From assembly GCF_018449725.1 (NCBI RefSeq), contig NZ_JAAVVC010000002.1, positions 1 through 64,000 of the forward strand: DNA of 64,000 nucleotides, read 5' to 3'. This document shows positions 52,765 to 61,900 of this stretch, piece by piece; the stretch's first letter is position 1; each line of letters opens with the position of its first letter. The notes beneath the pieces were generated by a model. The model did no database searches. It saw only the letters and a list, made by a program, of their open reading frames with translations, and was not told the DNA's origin. A program made the position numbers and the translations under genes. The DNA is from Pseudomonas sp. dw_612. Lineage in GTDB: Bacteria; Pseudomonadota; Gammaproteobacteria; Pseudomonadales; Pseudomonadaceae.

Positions 52765-53160
52765 ATGGACAAACCCATAGGCAACCGCTCCCTGATGTTG
52801 CGCTACGTGCTGCTGGCCATTGGCTGGCTGAGCGTAGCGTTGGGGGTGATCGGGATTTTCCTGCCGGTGCTGCCCACTACGCCGTTCCTGCTGCTGGCGG
52901 CCGCCTGTTTCGCCCGCAGTTCGCCGCGCTTCTATCAGTGGCTGGTCGAGCATCCACGGCTTGGGCCATGGATTCGCGACTACCTGGACGGCAACGGTAT
53001 TCCGCTCAAGGGTAAGGTCTACGCGATCGGCCTGATGTGGGTGAGCATTCTGTTCTCCTGCTATTTGGTGCCACTGCCTTGGGCGCGGGGGTTTATGTTG
53101 ACCAGCGCGGTATTGGTCACCGTTTACATCCTCAAACAAAAAACCCTGCACAAATCCTGA
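52765..53160 (+). CDS. DUF454/YbaN inner membrane protein
   Basis: The 131-residue protein has about three membrane segments and the DUF454 signature GVIGIFLPVLPTTPFLLLAA followed by CFARSSPRFYQWLVEHPRLG. The function is unknown. The ATG at 52765 has an AAGG site. It probably shares a transcript with the preceding YecA-type gene. Confidence 0.9.
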   Translation: MDKPIGNRSLMLRYVLLAIGWLSVALGVIGIFLPVLPTTPFLLLAAACFARSSPRFYQWLVEHPRLGPWIRDYLDGNGIPLKGKVYAIGLMWVSILFSCYLVPLPWARGFMLTSAVLVTVYILKQKTLHKS

Positions 53161-53171
53161 AAACACTCTAT

Positions 53172-53310
53172 GTAGCAGCTGGCGAAGCCTGCGTTCGGCG
53201 GCGAAGCCGTCGTAAATCCTACATGCGAGGTTTTACTGACACACCGCGTTGCCTGGTTTTGCGACGGCTTCGCCGCCGAACGCTGCCTCGCGGTGCTCAG
53301 CAACTGCTAC
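53172..53310. repeat. Palindromic repeat pair, family C, before lapG
   Basis: GTAGCAGCTGGCGAAGCCTG with CGTTCGGCGGCGAAGCCGTCG, repeated inverted as GACGGCTTCGCCGCCGAACG and AGCAACTGCTAC. It occupies the region where the lapG promoter would be expected; the remaining 84 bases are close to the gene. Confidence 0.85.
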
Positions 53311-53394
53311 CCGTCCGCGTACCAACCCGACGATCTACCCCGCCTTTCAAAAACACCGCCTAAACTCCAGTCATCTGCACCCGAGCAGCCAGAC

Positions 53395-54099
53395 ATGTCC
53401 AGCAGTCGGCGTCGTCCAGGATGGCCAACGCTCCGACTTCGGTTCGGCGGCCGGCTGCTGGCGGTGTTTTTGCTGGCCGGGCTGGGCAGTGTGGGCGCCG
53501 ACTGGGATTTCGCGCAGATCCTGCAAACCGCCGAAAAACGCTACGGCGCCCTCGGTTCGGCCAAGGGGCGGATCGAGGCCTGGAATCAGATGCTGCGCAG
53601 CGAACGCAACCAGCCAGAAGGCGAACAACTGAACGCGGTCAATCGCTTCTTCAATCAGCAATTGAGTTTTCAGGACGACACCCGCATTTGGCAGCAGATC
53701 GATTACTGGGCGACGCCTGAGGAGTCCTTGATCAAGGGCGCCGGCGACTGCGAGGACTACGCCCTGGCGAAATATTTCAGCCTGCGCCAGCTTGGGGTTC
53801 CCAGCGAAAAAATGCGCATCACCTACGTCAAAGCCCTGACCCAGAACCAGGCGCACATGGTGCTGACGTTCTACAGCAGCCCCACGGCCGATCCGCTGGT
53901 GCTGGACAACCTGATCGGCGACATCCGCCCCGCCTCACAACGCAAGGACCTGCTTCCGGTGTACGCCTTCAACGCCGAAGGCCTGTATTTGCCCGGTGCA
54001 AATGGCGGAAAGCGCAGCAGCGACTCGAAAAAACTTTCACGCTGGCAAGACGTGATGAAAAAGATGCAGGCCGAAGGGTTCGCCGTGGGCGACGGCTAG
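53395..54099 (+). CDS. lapG: Periplasmic protease LapG
   Basis: LapG is the calcium-dependent cysteine protease that cuts the N-terminal part of LapA and releases the adhesin from the cell surface. The 234-residue protein has a signal peptide (FGGRLLAVFLLAGLGSVGA) and the transglutaminase-like triad: C119 in GAGDCEDYALAKYF, H154 in NQAHMVL, D171 in LVLDNLIGD, with the family spacing of 35 and 17 residues. The ATG at 53395 gives the expected length. The lapD gene follows after 22 bases. Confidence 0.95.
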   Translation: MSSSRRRPGWPTLRLRFGGRLLAVFLLAGLGSVGADWDFAQILQTAEKRYGALGSAKGRIEAWNQMLRSERNQPEGEQLNAVNRFFNQQLSFQDDTRIWQQIDYWATPEESLIKGAGDCEDYALAKYFSLRQLGVPSEKMRITYVKALTQNQAHMVLTFYSSPTADPLVLDNLIGDIRPASQRKDLLPVYAFNAEGLYLPGANGGKRSSDSKKLSRWQDVMKKMQAEGFAVGDG

Positions 54100-54121
54100 C
54101 CGCCACAGCAAGGAGCGTTTT

Positions 54122-56029
54122 ATGTCACTGCGCAAACAATTGTTTCTCGCCATCTGCCTGTTTCTGCTGGTGGCATTCAGCGGCAGTTTTTTTGTCAGCC
54201 TGGAAAGCTCCCGCGAGCAAATGCTCGGCCAGTTGCGCTCCCACGCCCAGGACGCCGCCACGGCGCTGGGGCTGTCGCTGACGACGCAGATCGACGACAC
54301 GGCGATGATCGAATTGATGGTCAGCTCGATTTTCGACAGTGGCTATTTCAGCAGCATCCGCATCGTCAACATCGCCGATGAACAGGTGCTGGTGGAACGC
54401 GATGCGCCGGCGCGAATCGAAGGCGTGCCCGACTGGTTCGTGCGCCTGGTGAACCTGCATCCGCAAGGCGGCGACGCGTTGATCATGCGCGGCTGGGAGC
54501 AAGTGGCGCGGGTCGAAGTGTTGAGCAATCCGCAATTCGCCTTGGCCAAACTCTGGGACAGCACACTTGGCAGCCTGGTCTGGTTGCTGCTGTGCGGGTT
54601 GCTCAGCGCGATGTTCGGCGGCTGGCTGTTGCGTCGGCAATTGCGCCCGTTGGACAAAATGGTCAAACAGGCCGAGGCCATCAGCAAACGCGAGTTTCTC
54701 AGCCTGCCGAAACTGCCGCGCACGCCGGAATTGAAACGGGTGGTGCTGGCCATGAATCAGATGGTCGAGAAGCTCAAGGCCCTGTTCGCCGAAGAGGCGG
54801 CGCGCAGTGAAAAGCTGCGGGCCGATTCCTATCAAGACAGCCTCACCGGGTTGGCGAATCGGCGCTTGCTGGATGAGCAACTGGCCGACCATTTGCTGAT
54901 GTTGCGGATCAACGACCTGGCGGGCCTCAATCAGCGCCTGGGTGGCCAGCGCACCGATGCCTTGATCGGTACCGTCGGCGAGCTGCTCATGCGCCTGACC
55001 CAACTCCCGGAGCGGCGTACCTGGCTGGCGGCGCGCAATCGCGGCGGCGAGTTCAGCCTGCTGACCCCTGGCCTCGACGACAACGACGCCGCGCGCCTGT
55101 GCGCCGAAATCAGCGCCACCCTGGAAAACCTGCGCCTGACCGGTGACAGCGACAGCATGCCGGTGGCGCACCTGGGCAGCGTCGCCTACCAACCGGGCGA
55201 ACCGGCCAGCGACGTGCTGCTGCGCCTCGATCAGGCCTTGACCCAGGCCCAGCAGCATCCCGAGCGGCCGTGGGTTCACCTCGATCACGCCAACACCGCG
55301 CCGAACCAGTCCCAGCACGACTGGCGAACCTGGATCGACGATGCCCTGACCCACGGCAAATTGCAGCTGTACTTCCAACCGGTAGTGCAATGCGCCGACA
55401 CCAGCCAGGTGCTGCATCACAAAGTGCTCGCACGCCTGCTCGACCCGAATGGCGAAGCGATTGCCGCCGGGCACTTTCTGCCGTGGATCGAACGTTTGGG
55501 CTGGTCGGCCCGGTTCGACCTGGCCATGCTCGACGCCACGCTCGACTACCTCGCCGTCAATCGTTGGCCGCTGGCGTTGAGCCTGTCAGGCACCACGTTG
55601 CGTGATCCGCAGTCGCTGCGATTGATCCTGCAAACACTCGACTCCCTGCCGGAACTGGCGCCGCTGCTGGTGCTGGAAATCGACGAACGCCAACTGCCGC
55701 CCCCCGACGAATTGCAGCGCCTGAGCCAAAGTTTGCTCGGCACCGGCTATCGCATCGGGTTGCAGCATTTCGGGGGGAGTTTCAGTCAGATTGGCAACTT
55801 GACGCAGCTGGGGCTGGCGTACTTGAAGATTGACGGGAGCTACATTCGCGGGATTGATGAGCAGCGTGACAAGCGGCTGTTCATCGAAGCGATTTTCCGC
55901 GCCACCAACAGCATCGATTTGCCATTGATTGCGGAACGGGTCGAAACGCCGGGGGAGCTGGAGGCGATCAAGTCGCTGGGGTTGTTCGGGGTCATGGGGC
56001 GGTTGATCGGGCCGCCGGAGCCGATGTAG
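54122..56029 (+). CDS. lapD: c-di-GMP receptor LapD
   Basis: LapD binds c-di-GMP in the cytoplasm and then sequesters LapG in the periplasm, keeping LapA on the cell. The 635-residue protein has two membrane segments (7-25 and about 150-170), the periplasmic domain between them with W125 (MRGWEQVA), a HAMP linker, a degenerate GGDEF (RGGEF at 307-311) and a degenerate EAL domain (KVL at 434-436 instead of EAL). The degenerate motifs fit a receptor without synthase or hydrolase activity. Confidence 0.95.
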   Translation: MSLRKQLFLAICLFLLVAFSGSFFVSLESSREQMLGQLRSHAQDAATALGLSLTTQIDDTAMIELMVSSIFDSGYFSSIRIVNIADEQVLVERDAPARIEGVPDWFVRLVNLHPQGGDALIMRGWEQVARVEVLSNPQFALAKLWDSTLGSLVWLLLCGLLSAMFGGWLLRRQLRPLDKMVKQAEAISKREFLSLPKLPRTPELKRVVLAMNQMVEKLKALFAEEAARSEKLRADSYQDSLTGLANRRLLDEQLADHLLMLRINDLAGLNQRLGGQRTDALIGTVGELLMRLTQLPERRTWLAARNRGGEFSLLTPGLDDNDAARLCAEISATLENLRLTGDSDSMPVAHLGSVAYQPGEPASDVLLRLDQALTQAQQHPERPWVHLDHANTAPNQSQHDWRTWIDDALTHGKLQLYFQPVVQCADTSQVLHHKVLARLLDPNGEAIAAGHFLPWIERLGWSARFDLAMLDATLDYLAVNRWPLALSLSGTTLRDPQSLRLILQTLDSLPELAPLLVLEIDERQLPPPDELQRLSQSLLGTGYRIGLQHFGGSFSQIGNLTQLGLAYLKIDGSYIRGIDEQRDKRLFIEAIFRATNSIDLPLIAERVETPGELEAIKSLGLFGVMGRLIGPPEPM

Positions 56030-56155
56030 TTTTGCAAGGCCGTATGTCCGTGGTGTTCACGTGTTTTTATTCACAGTAGAATTCGCGCCATTATCTGTTC
56101 CCCGGGCACATCACCTCTGCCGCAGCCTGGCATCGGTCCACATGGAGGAAAGTCT

Positions 56156-57559
56156 GTGAATCTGATCAGGCTGGAGCTGGAAAACTATCGCTGCTTCCCA
56201 AAGCTCACTCTCGAGTTTGATAAACAACTGACAGTGTTGGTAGCGCGAAATGGTCAGGGCAAGACCAGCCTGTTGGATGCGATCAAGGTTGTGTTGTGGC
56301 CATATGTTCGTGGGTTTGATTTGGGTGGCACTACCAACGACGTCACGGGCATACAGCCTGATGACGTTTTTCTGCGACCGATTATGGCGCATCAGATGGA
56401 GCCATCTCTTCCCGCTAGTTTGACCGCCTATGCAGCCATTCAAGATAAGGGATTTCGTTGGTCACGCCGCAGGGACAGTATCCGCAAGGGCACACAAACC
56501 CGCGGTGACGAGGGAACAAGCGAATTGGGAAACTCGGCTCTTGCTCTGGAATCCCAGATATTCAACAGCGCCTTTCATGACCAATTGCCACCTGATCTTG
56601 CTGTATTGGCTTATTACGGCACCGGCCGACTCTGGAGCCAAAAAAAAATATCACTTGCCCATGAAAAAGCAGAGAACGCAGAGTTCTCCAGAACTTATGG
56701 CTATCGGGATTGCCTCGACCCGGCATCGAGCTACAAGCATTTTGCCAAGTGGTACACGCGCATTTTTCGCAGTTATCGTGAAGAACAGATTCGAAATATT
56801 GAACAAGGCAAACTAAGCATTGATGTGAAGGATGAGTTCATACACCCAGTGCTTGCTGTTCAAAATGCAGTGAATGCAGCACTCACTGCTCAAACAGGAT
56901 GGCGAGATCTAGCCTACAGCAGTGAGTTCGCCGACCTGGTGTTGGAACACCCCGTTCACGGCATATTGAAAGTCAGCCAACTCAGCGACGGAATTCGCAA
57001 CATCGTCGCCCTGACGGCTGACATCGCCTATCGCTGCGTAAAACTCAATCCACATTTGGGAATACTTGCCTGCCACGACAGCACTGGCGTCGTGTTGATC
57101 GACGAAGTGGACATGCATCTTCATCCCGCATGGCAACAGACCGTCATACCTGACCTGCTCAGTGCGTTTCCGCGACTCCAGTTCATCGTCACGACCCACA
57201 GCCCTCAAGTCATCACATCGGTGCCTGCGCACTGCCTACGCGTTCTGCAAACGGTGTCTGACAAAAATGGCCACGGCCAGCGTGTAACCGTCAGCAATGT
57301 AGAACAGCAGACTCAGGGTGTCGCCAGCTCTCAGGTACTGGCTCACGTCATGCAGATTGACCCGACGCCCGACAATGAGCCTGCAAACAAACTGAGTGCC
57401 TACCTGGCGCTGATTCAGCAGGATTTGCATGAGTCAAAGGATGGGCTAGTGCTGCGCAAATACCTTGATGCACATTTCGGGGCCAAACACCCTGGAATGC
57501 TGGATTGCGAAAGGCTGATCAGGTTGCAAATGTTCAAACGTAAACAGGCCAGACAGTAA
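56156..57559 (+). CDS. ptuA: PtuA-like ATPase (Septu-type defence)
   Basis: The 467-residue SMC/RecF-like ATPase has a Walker A ARNGQGKTS (30-38), signature QLSDGIRNIVAL (275-286), Walker B GVVLIDEVD (311-319) and H-loop VTTHSPQVI (345-353). The combination with an HNH partner gene 17 bases downstream matches PtuA of Septu and of retron-Ec78-type systems, where the ATPase holds and controls the nuclease. No reverse transcriptase or msr-msd is nearby. GTG start at 56156 after GGAGG. A run of nine A (56640-56648) lies in the frame. Lower GC than the lap genes suggests acquisition. Confidence 0.8.
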   Translation: MNLIRLELENYRCFPKLTLEFDKQLTVLVARNGQGKTSLLDAIKVVLWPYVRGFDLGGTTNDVTGIQPDDVFLRPIMAHQMEPSLPASLTAYAAIQDKGFRWSRRRDSIRKGTQTRGDEGTSELGNSALALESQIFNSAFHDQLPPDLAVLAYYGTGRLWSQKKISLAHEKAENAEFSRTYGYRDCLDPASSYKHFAKWYTRIFRSYREEQIRNIEQGKLSIDVKDEFIHPVLAVQNAVNAALTAQTGWRDLAYSSEFADLVLEHPVHGILKVSQLSDGIRNIVALTADIAYRCVKLNPHLGILACHDSTGVVLIDEVDMHLHPAWQQTVIPDLLSAFPRLQFIVTTHSPQVITSVPAHCLRVLQTVSDKNGHGQRVTVSNVEQQTQGVASSQVLAHVMQIDPTPDNEPANKLSAYLALIQQDLHESKDGLVLRKYLDAHFGAKHPGMLDCERLIRLQMFKRKQARQ

Positions 57560-57576
57560 GCGAAGGAAATTGGTAC

Positions 57577-58227
57577 ATGCGTAAGCTTGTTCGGGGTGAA
57601 GGACCACGCTGCCTTGGCCAATACAGACATGGGCTGCACCAGTGGTCCATGGAATCACCCACACGCGAAGAACGCGCGCAGATCTGGGCACACCTCGGCG
57701 GTATGCAAGATACGCGCTGTGCCTATTGCGAGGCGGATATCAGCAATCGTGATGCCGCTCATCTTGAGCATTTCCGCCAGCGGAATCGATACCAACCAGG
57801 CACTTTCGAGTGGAGTAACCTGTTCGGCTCCTGTAAGCGGGAAGATTCTTGCGGAGACTTTAAAGACCGGTGCGCTCGTTATGACCCTGCCGTACTGATT
57901 AAACCCGACGAAGAGGAACCGGACGATTTCTTCGTTTTCGTCAGCGACGGCACCATTGCCGTGCGTGCAGATATCGATGACGCCGCTCGCCATAGAGCGA
58001 CGCAAACCCTGCGCATCTTCAATTTGAATGCTGAAAACGGTGCGCTTCGTCAAATCAGGCGAGAAGCCGTACGCCCTCATATGGACACTGCCCAGGCCCT
58101 CATGGAGATGTTTTTGGACGATCCGGAAATCGAAGGTTTGCAAGCCTTCCTTGACGAGGAGATTCAGAAAACTGCGCATCTACCTTTTGCTACGGCGATC
58201 CGTCATTCGTTGTCTGCTCGGCCCTGA
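57577..58227 (+). CDS. ptuB: PtuB-like HNH endonuclease
   Basis: The 216-residue protein has an HNH core with zinc cysteines C48 and C51 (RCAYCEADIS), the catalytic region HLEHFRQ (62-68) and further cysteines C86 and C92 (NLFGSCKREDSC). This is the arrangement of PtuB, the nuclease effector of Septu, which attacks DNA or tRNA on phage infection. It follows ptuA by 17 bases with an AAGGA site, so they form one operon. The C-terminal helical part is not familiar. Confidence 0.78.
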   Translation: MRKLVRGEGPRCLGQYRHGLHQWSMESPTREERAQIWAHLGGMQDTRCAYCEADISNRDAAHLEHFRQRNRYQPGTFEWSNLFGSCKREDSCGDFKDRCARYDPAVLIKPDEEEPDDFFVFVSDGTIAVRADIDDAARHRATQTLRIFNLNAENGALRQIRREAVRPHMDTAQALMEMFLDDPEIEGLQAFLDEEIQKTAHLPFATAIRHSLSARP

Positions 58228-58367
58228 AAAAGTGAAAGCCCGCACCGCAACACACTGCTTGGTATCGCGCAGATCATCAGGCTGGACGAACTGGCAGTGA
58301 ATCGGACACTGGATAACCTCGACCCACAAGACCTGCGGTTTGTCAGGTACACCGCGTTATCGTTCTT

Positions 58368-58863
58368 CGCGAGCAGGCTCGCTCCCACAGGGGAGTCGTT
58401 GCGTGCCCAGTATTCACGCACGGCACAGATCCAGTGCGGGAGCGGACTTGCTCGCGAAAGCGGTGTGCCAGCCGAGATTGATGTTGAATGTGCCGGCCCC
58501 TTCGCGAGCAAGCTCGCTCCCACAGGGGAATGGTGGTGTGCTCGGAGGTCGCGTATGGCACAGATCCAGTGTGGGAGCGGGCTTGCTCGCGAAGGCGGTG
58601 TGTCTGCCGAGATGGATGTTGAATGTGCCGGCCTCTTCGCGAGCAAGCTCGCTCCCACAGGGGAATGGTGGTGTGCTCGGAGGTCGCGTATGGCGCAGAA
58701 CCAGTGTGGGAGCGGGCTTGCTCGCGAAGGCGGTGTGTCTGCCGAGATTGATGTTGAATGTGCCGACCCCTTCGCGAGCAGGCTCGCTCCCACAGGGGAA
58801 TGGTGGTGTGCCCGGCATCCGTGTACGGCGCAGGTCCAGTGTGGGAGCGAGCTTGCTCGCGAT
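58368..58863. repeat. Tandem array of family A REPINs, 135-base period
   Basis: Units begin at 58436, 58571, 58706 and 58841 (GTGGGAGCGGGCTTGCTCGCGA, first one GTGCGGGAG), each followed by the inverse TTCGCGAGCAAGCTCGCTCCCAC and a spacer with GAATGGTGGTGTGCTCGGAG. A half unit precedes at 58368. It fills the ptuB-lapA gap (738 bases) together with about 140 bases after ptuB in which a possible coding remnant (IIRLDELAVNRTLDNLDPQD) can be read. Confidence 0.85.
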
Positions 58864-58902
58864 GAGGCCGGGACAGTCGCCGCATGATTAACTGCCAGCC
58901 CA

Positions 58903-58946
58903 CAAAAAAACCCGCCATCCCCTTTCACCGGGAATGGCGGGTTTTG
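58903..58946 (-). terminator. Terminator of lapA
   Basis: On the minus strand AACCCGCCATTCCC pairs with GGGGATGGCGGGTT, followed by T7. It lies 20 bases beyond the lapA stop. Confidence 0.9.
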
Positions 58947-58965
58947 TCGTTTCAGCCCTTCTGCA

Positions 58966-61900
58966 TCAAACGGTGTCCACCTTCAACGAATGGTCATTGA
59001 GCATGCCGGTGATGATGGTCGCCGTGTCGTGCCCGCCCGCCACCACGCCGCCCGCTCCCGGCGTGACGCCGTAGTGGCTGGCCAGGTTGACGCCGGCCAG
59101 GTCGATGGTCTGGTTGGGTGTGGCGCCGGCCATGGCGCTGACGTCGATGCTGGTGACCAGGCTCGCACCGCTACCGGTGACGGTGAAGTGCAGGTAGTCG
59201 TCCAGCGAGGCGGCGGTGCCGTTTTCGCCTTGCAGCAGTTGGGACAGGTCGAGTTTGTCGGTGCCCGGGGTGAAGTCGGTGACCACGTCGTGGCCACTGT
59301 TGCCGGCCAGCCACTGGAAGGTGTCGGCCCCCGAACCGCCGGTAAGGGTGTTGTTGCCCAGGCCGCCGATGAGGATGTCGTCGCCGCCACCGCCATTGAG
59401 CACGTCGTTGCCCAGGCCGCCATTGATCACGTTGTTGTTATTGTCTCCGGTCAGGGTGTCGTTGAAGTTGGAGCCCGTCAGGTTCTCGATGCCCGTGAGG
59501 GTGTCGGTGCCCGCGCCAATGGTGTTTTGCGCGCTGAGCAGGCCCAGGTTGACGGTGACGCCCGCCGTGGCGTGGGCGTAGCTCGCGGTGTCAGTACCGG
59601 TGCCGCCGTCGAGCAGGTCGTTGCCCGCGCCGCTGTACAGCAAGTCATTGCCGGCGCCGCCGTGCAATTCGTTGTTGCCTGAGCCTGCGGTGAGCACGTC
59701 GTTGCCGTCGCCGGCGTTGAGGATGTTGTTGCCGGTGCCGGCCACCAACACGTCATCGCCCGAGGTGCCGGTGAGGGTGTGGCCGTCCTGGTAGCTGATG
59801 GTCACGTTCGCCGTGTCGCTGCCGCCATGGTTGTCGTTGGCGGTGTAGGTGCCGTGGTAATCCGGGGTGAGGTCGTGGGCTCCGGCGTAGTTGACGGTCA
59901 TGGTCAGTTGGTAGTTTTCCGACCCGCCAGCGTTGCTGCCACTGGTGTTGGTGATGTTGGTGACGTGGATCTGGTAGGTGCCATCGGATGTCGCCGTGAT
60001 GGTCCCGCCATCGGCGATGGCCACGAACGCACCGCCATTGAGCGAGTACTCCATGGTGATGTGACCGGCCGCCAGGTTGTGGTCCAGATTGAGGGTCTCG
60101 CCCTGTTTCAGTTTGACGGTGATGAGGTCTTCATCGTTGGCGTTGGACGTCGTCACCGCGCCCAGGTAGCCGCTGATCACCAGCACTGCGGTCATCGCTG
60201 CGGAGTTCGCCGCGAAGGAGTTCCGCACATCCGCCAGCGCCTGGTTGGCGGCGTTGTTGCCGTTGCCGGCGAAGCTGATGGCGCCGGTGCCGACAAAGTC
60301 CGCGCCCTTGGCCACCCAACCGGTGTTGAACGTGGTCGGGGTCGCCGTCATCGGATCGCCATTGGCGTCGGTGTCGTTGGCCAGCAGCAACTCGCCCGGT
60401 ACCACGATGGTGCCCGACAACACGTTGGTGATGATGTGGTCGTCGACCGCTATCGGTGGCGCGTTCGGGATGACTTTGACCGTCAGCGTCGAACTGGCCA
60501 GGTCGCCGTCGTTGTCACTGACGGTGAAGCCGATGTTTTCGGTGATCACCACCGCCGTGGTTTTTTGCGAGGTGTAGGTGTATTCGCCGGTGTCGAGGTT
60601 CACCACCAGCGTACCGCTGTTGTTGGTGGCGATGCTGAGGGTGTTGTTCACCGTGTTGAACGTGCCGTGGTTGGTACCGCTGAACGTCAACGCGCCCTGA
60701 TTGCTGTTGCCTCTCGGGTCATAGGTGTACGTGGTGCCATCGACCACCAGGGTTTTGATGAAACCGCCATCGGCGCCGAACGAACCGCCCTCCAGCAGCG
60801 TGCCGGTGACCGGTGCGCCCTGCACGGTGCCCGAGAGCACCGAGTTGAGTTGATTGAGGTCGGTGACCACCACCGCGTTGGTGTTGGTGTGGGTGCTGCC
60901 GTCATAGGCCAGTGGATCAAGGTTGGCGTTGCTGACGCCACTGCCCAGGCCGATCGCATAGTTCTTGATGCCATTGGCGTCGAGGAAGTTTTTCAGCGCC
61001 GCCTCGTCTGTCGTACCGATGTCCTGGCCGGACGTCGGTTTGCCGTCGGAGAAGAAGTAACCGACGTTCTGCGCCCCGGTGAGTTTGCCGTCCGTGTTGA
61101 ACGCGGTTTGCAGGGCCGCCACCGCCGCGTCGTAGTTGGTGCCGCCACCAGCGGTGAGGCCGGCGATGATCGACTTGGCGGTCGCCACATCCACCCACAC
61201 CGTGGTTTTGTCGGTGGCGCTGCTGCTGAAGGTGACGATCTGCACTTTCACGTCGCCCAGGTCATCGTATTTGTCGAGCAAGGCACTGATCGCCTGCTTC
61301 GCCAGTGCCAGCCGCGACAGGCCTGGCACCCCGGAGGCATCGGCCATACTGCCGGAGACGTCGATCACCAGCAGCAGGTTGGAATCGATTTCCACTGCAG
61401 TCACCGAACGGTCCGATGCCGCGACTTTTGGCACGTCATCGACGATGTTGACCACGATGGTGCTGGTGGTGCTGTTGCCCAGCGCATCGGTGGCTTTGTA
61501 GGTGAAACTTTCGCTCAGGGTGTTTGCCCCGTCGTTGGCATTCGGCGAGGTTTTCGGTGCCGAGGTCAACGTGTAGGTGTAGCTGCCGTCCGGGTTGATC
61601 AGGATTTGTCCGTAGGTCCCGGTGGCGCTGCCGACCACGCTGTAAGTGAACGGACCGGTGCCGCCGGTGACCGAACCCACCAGCGTACCGGTCGCCGTTT
61701 CGCCCGTGCTCGTCGGGTCGCTGCCGGTGACCGTGCCGGGTGCCAGATCCAGGCCATCCTTGCTCAGGTCGAGGGCTTTTTCGAAGACTGTCACGTCCTG
61801 ATCGACCACCGCTTTGAGGCCGCTGTCGTTGACATTGATGGTGATGGTCGTGGTGCTTTCGTCACCGTCGGAATCACGCACGGTGTAGACGAAGGTGTCG

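Noticed and set aside
56030..56155. Retron msr-msd upstream of ptuA
   Set aside because: The gap is only 126 bases, contains no typical inverted repeat pair and no reverse transcriptase gene is linked.
58297..58891. Long open frames through the REPIN array on both strands
   Set aside because: They consist of the translated 135-base repeat (for example GSGLAREGGV) and come from the repeat being a multiple of three in length.
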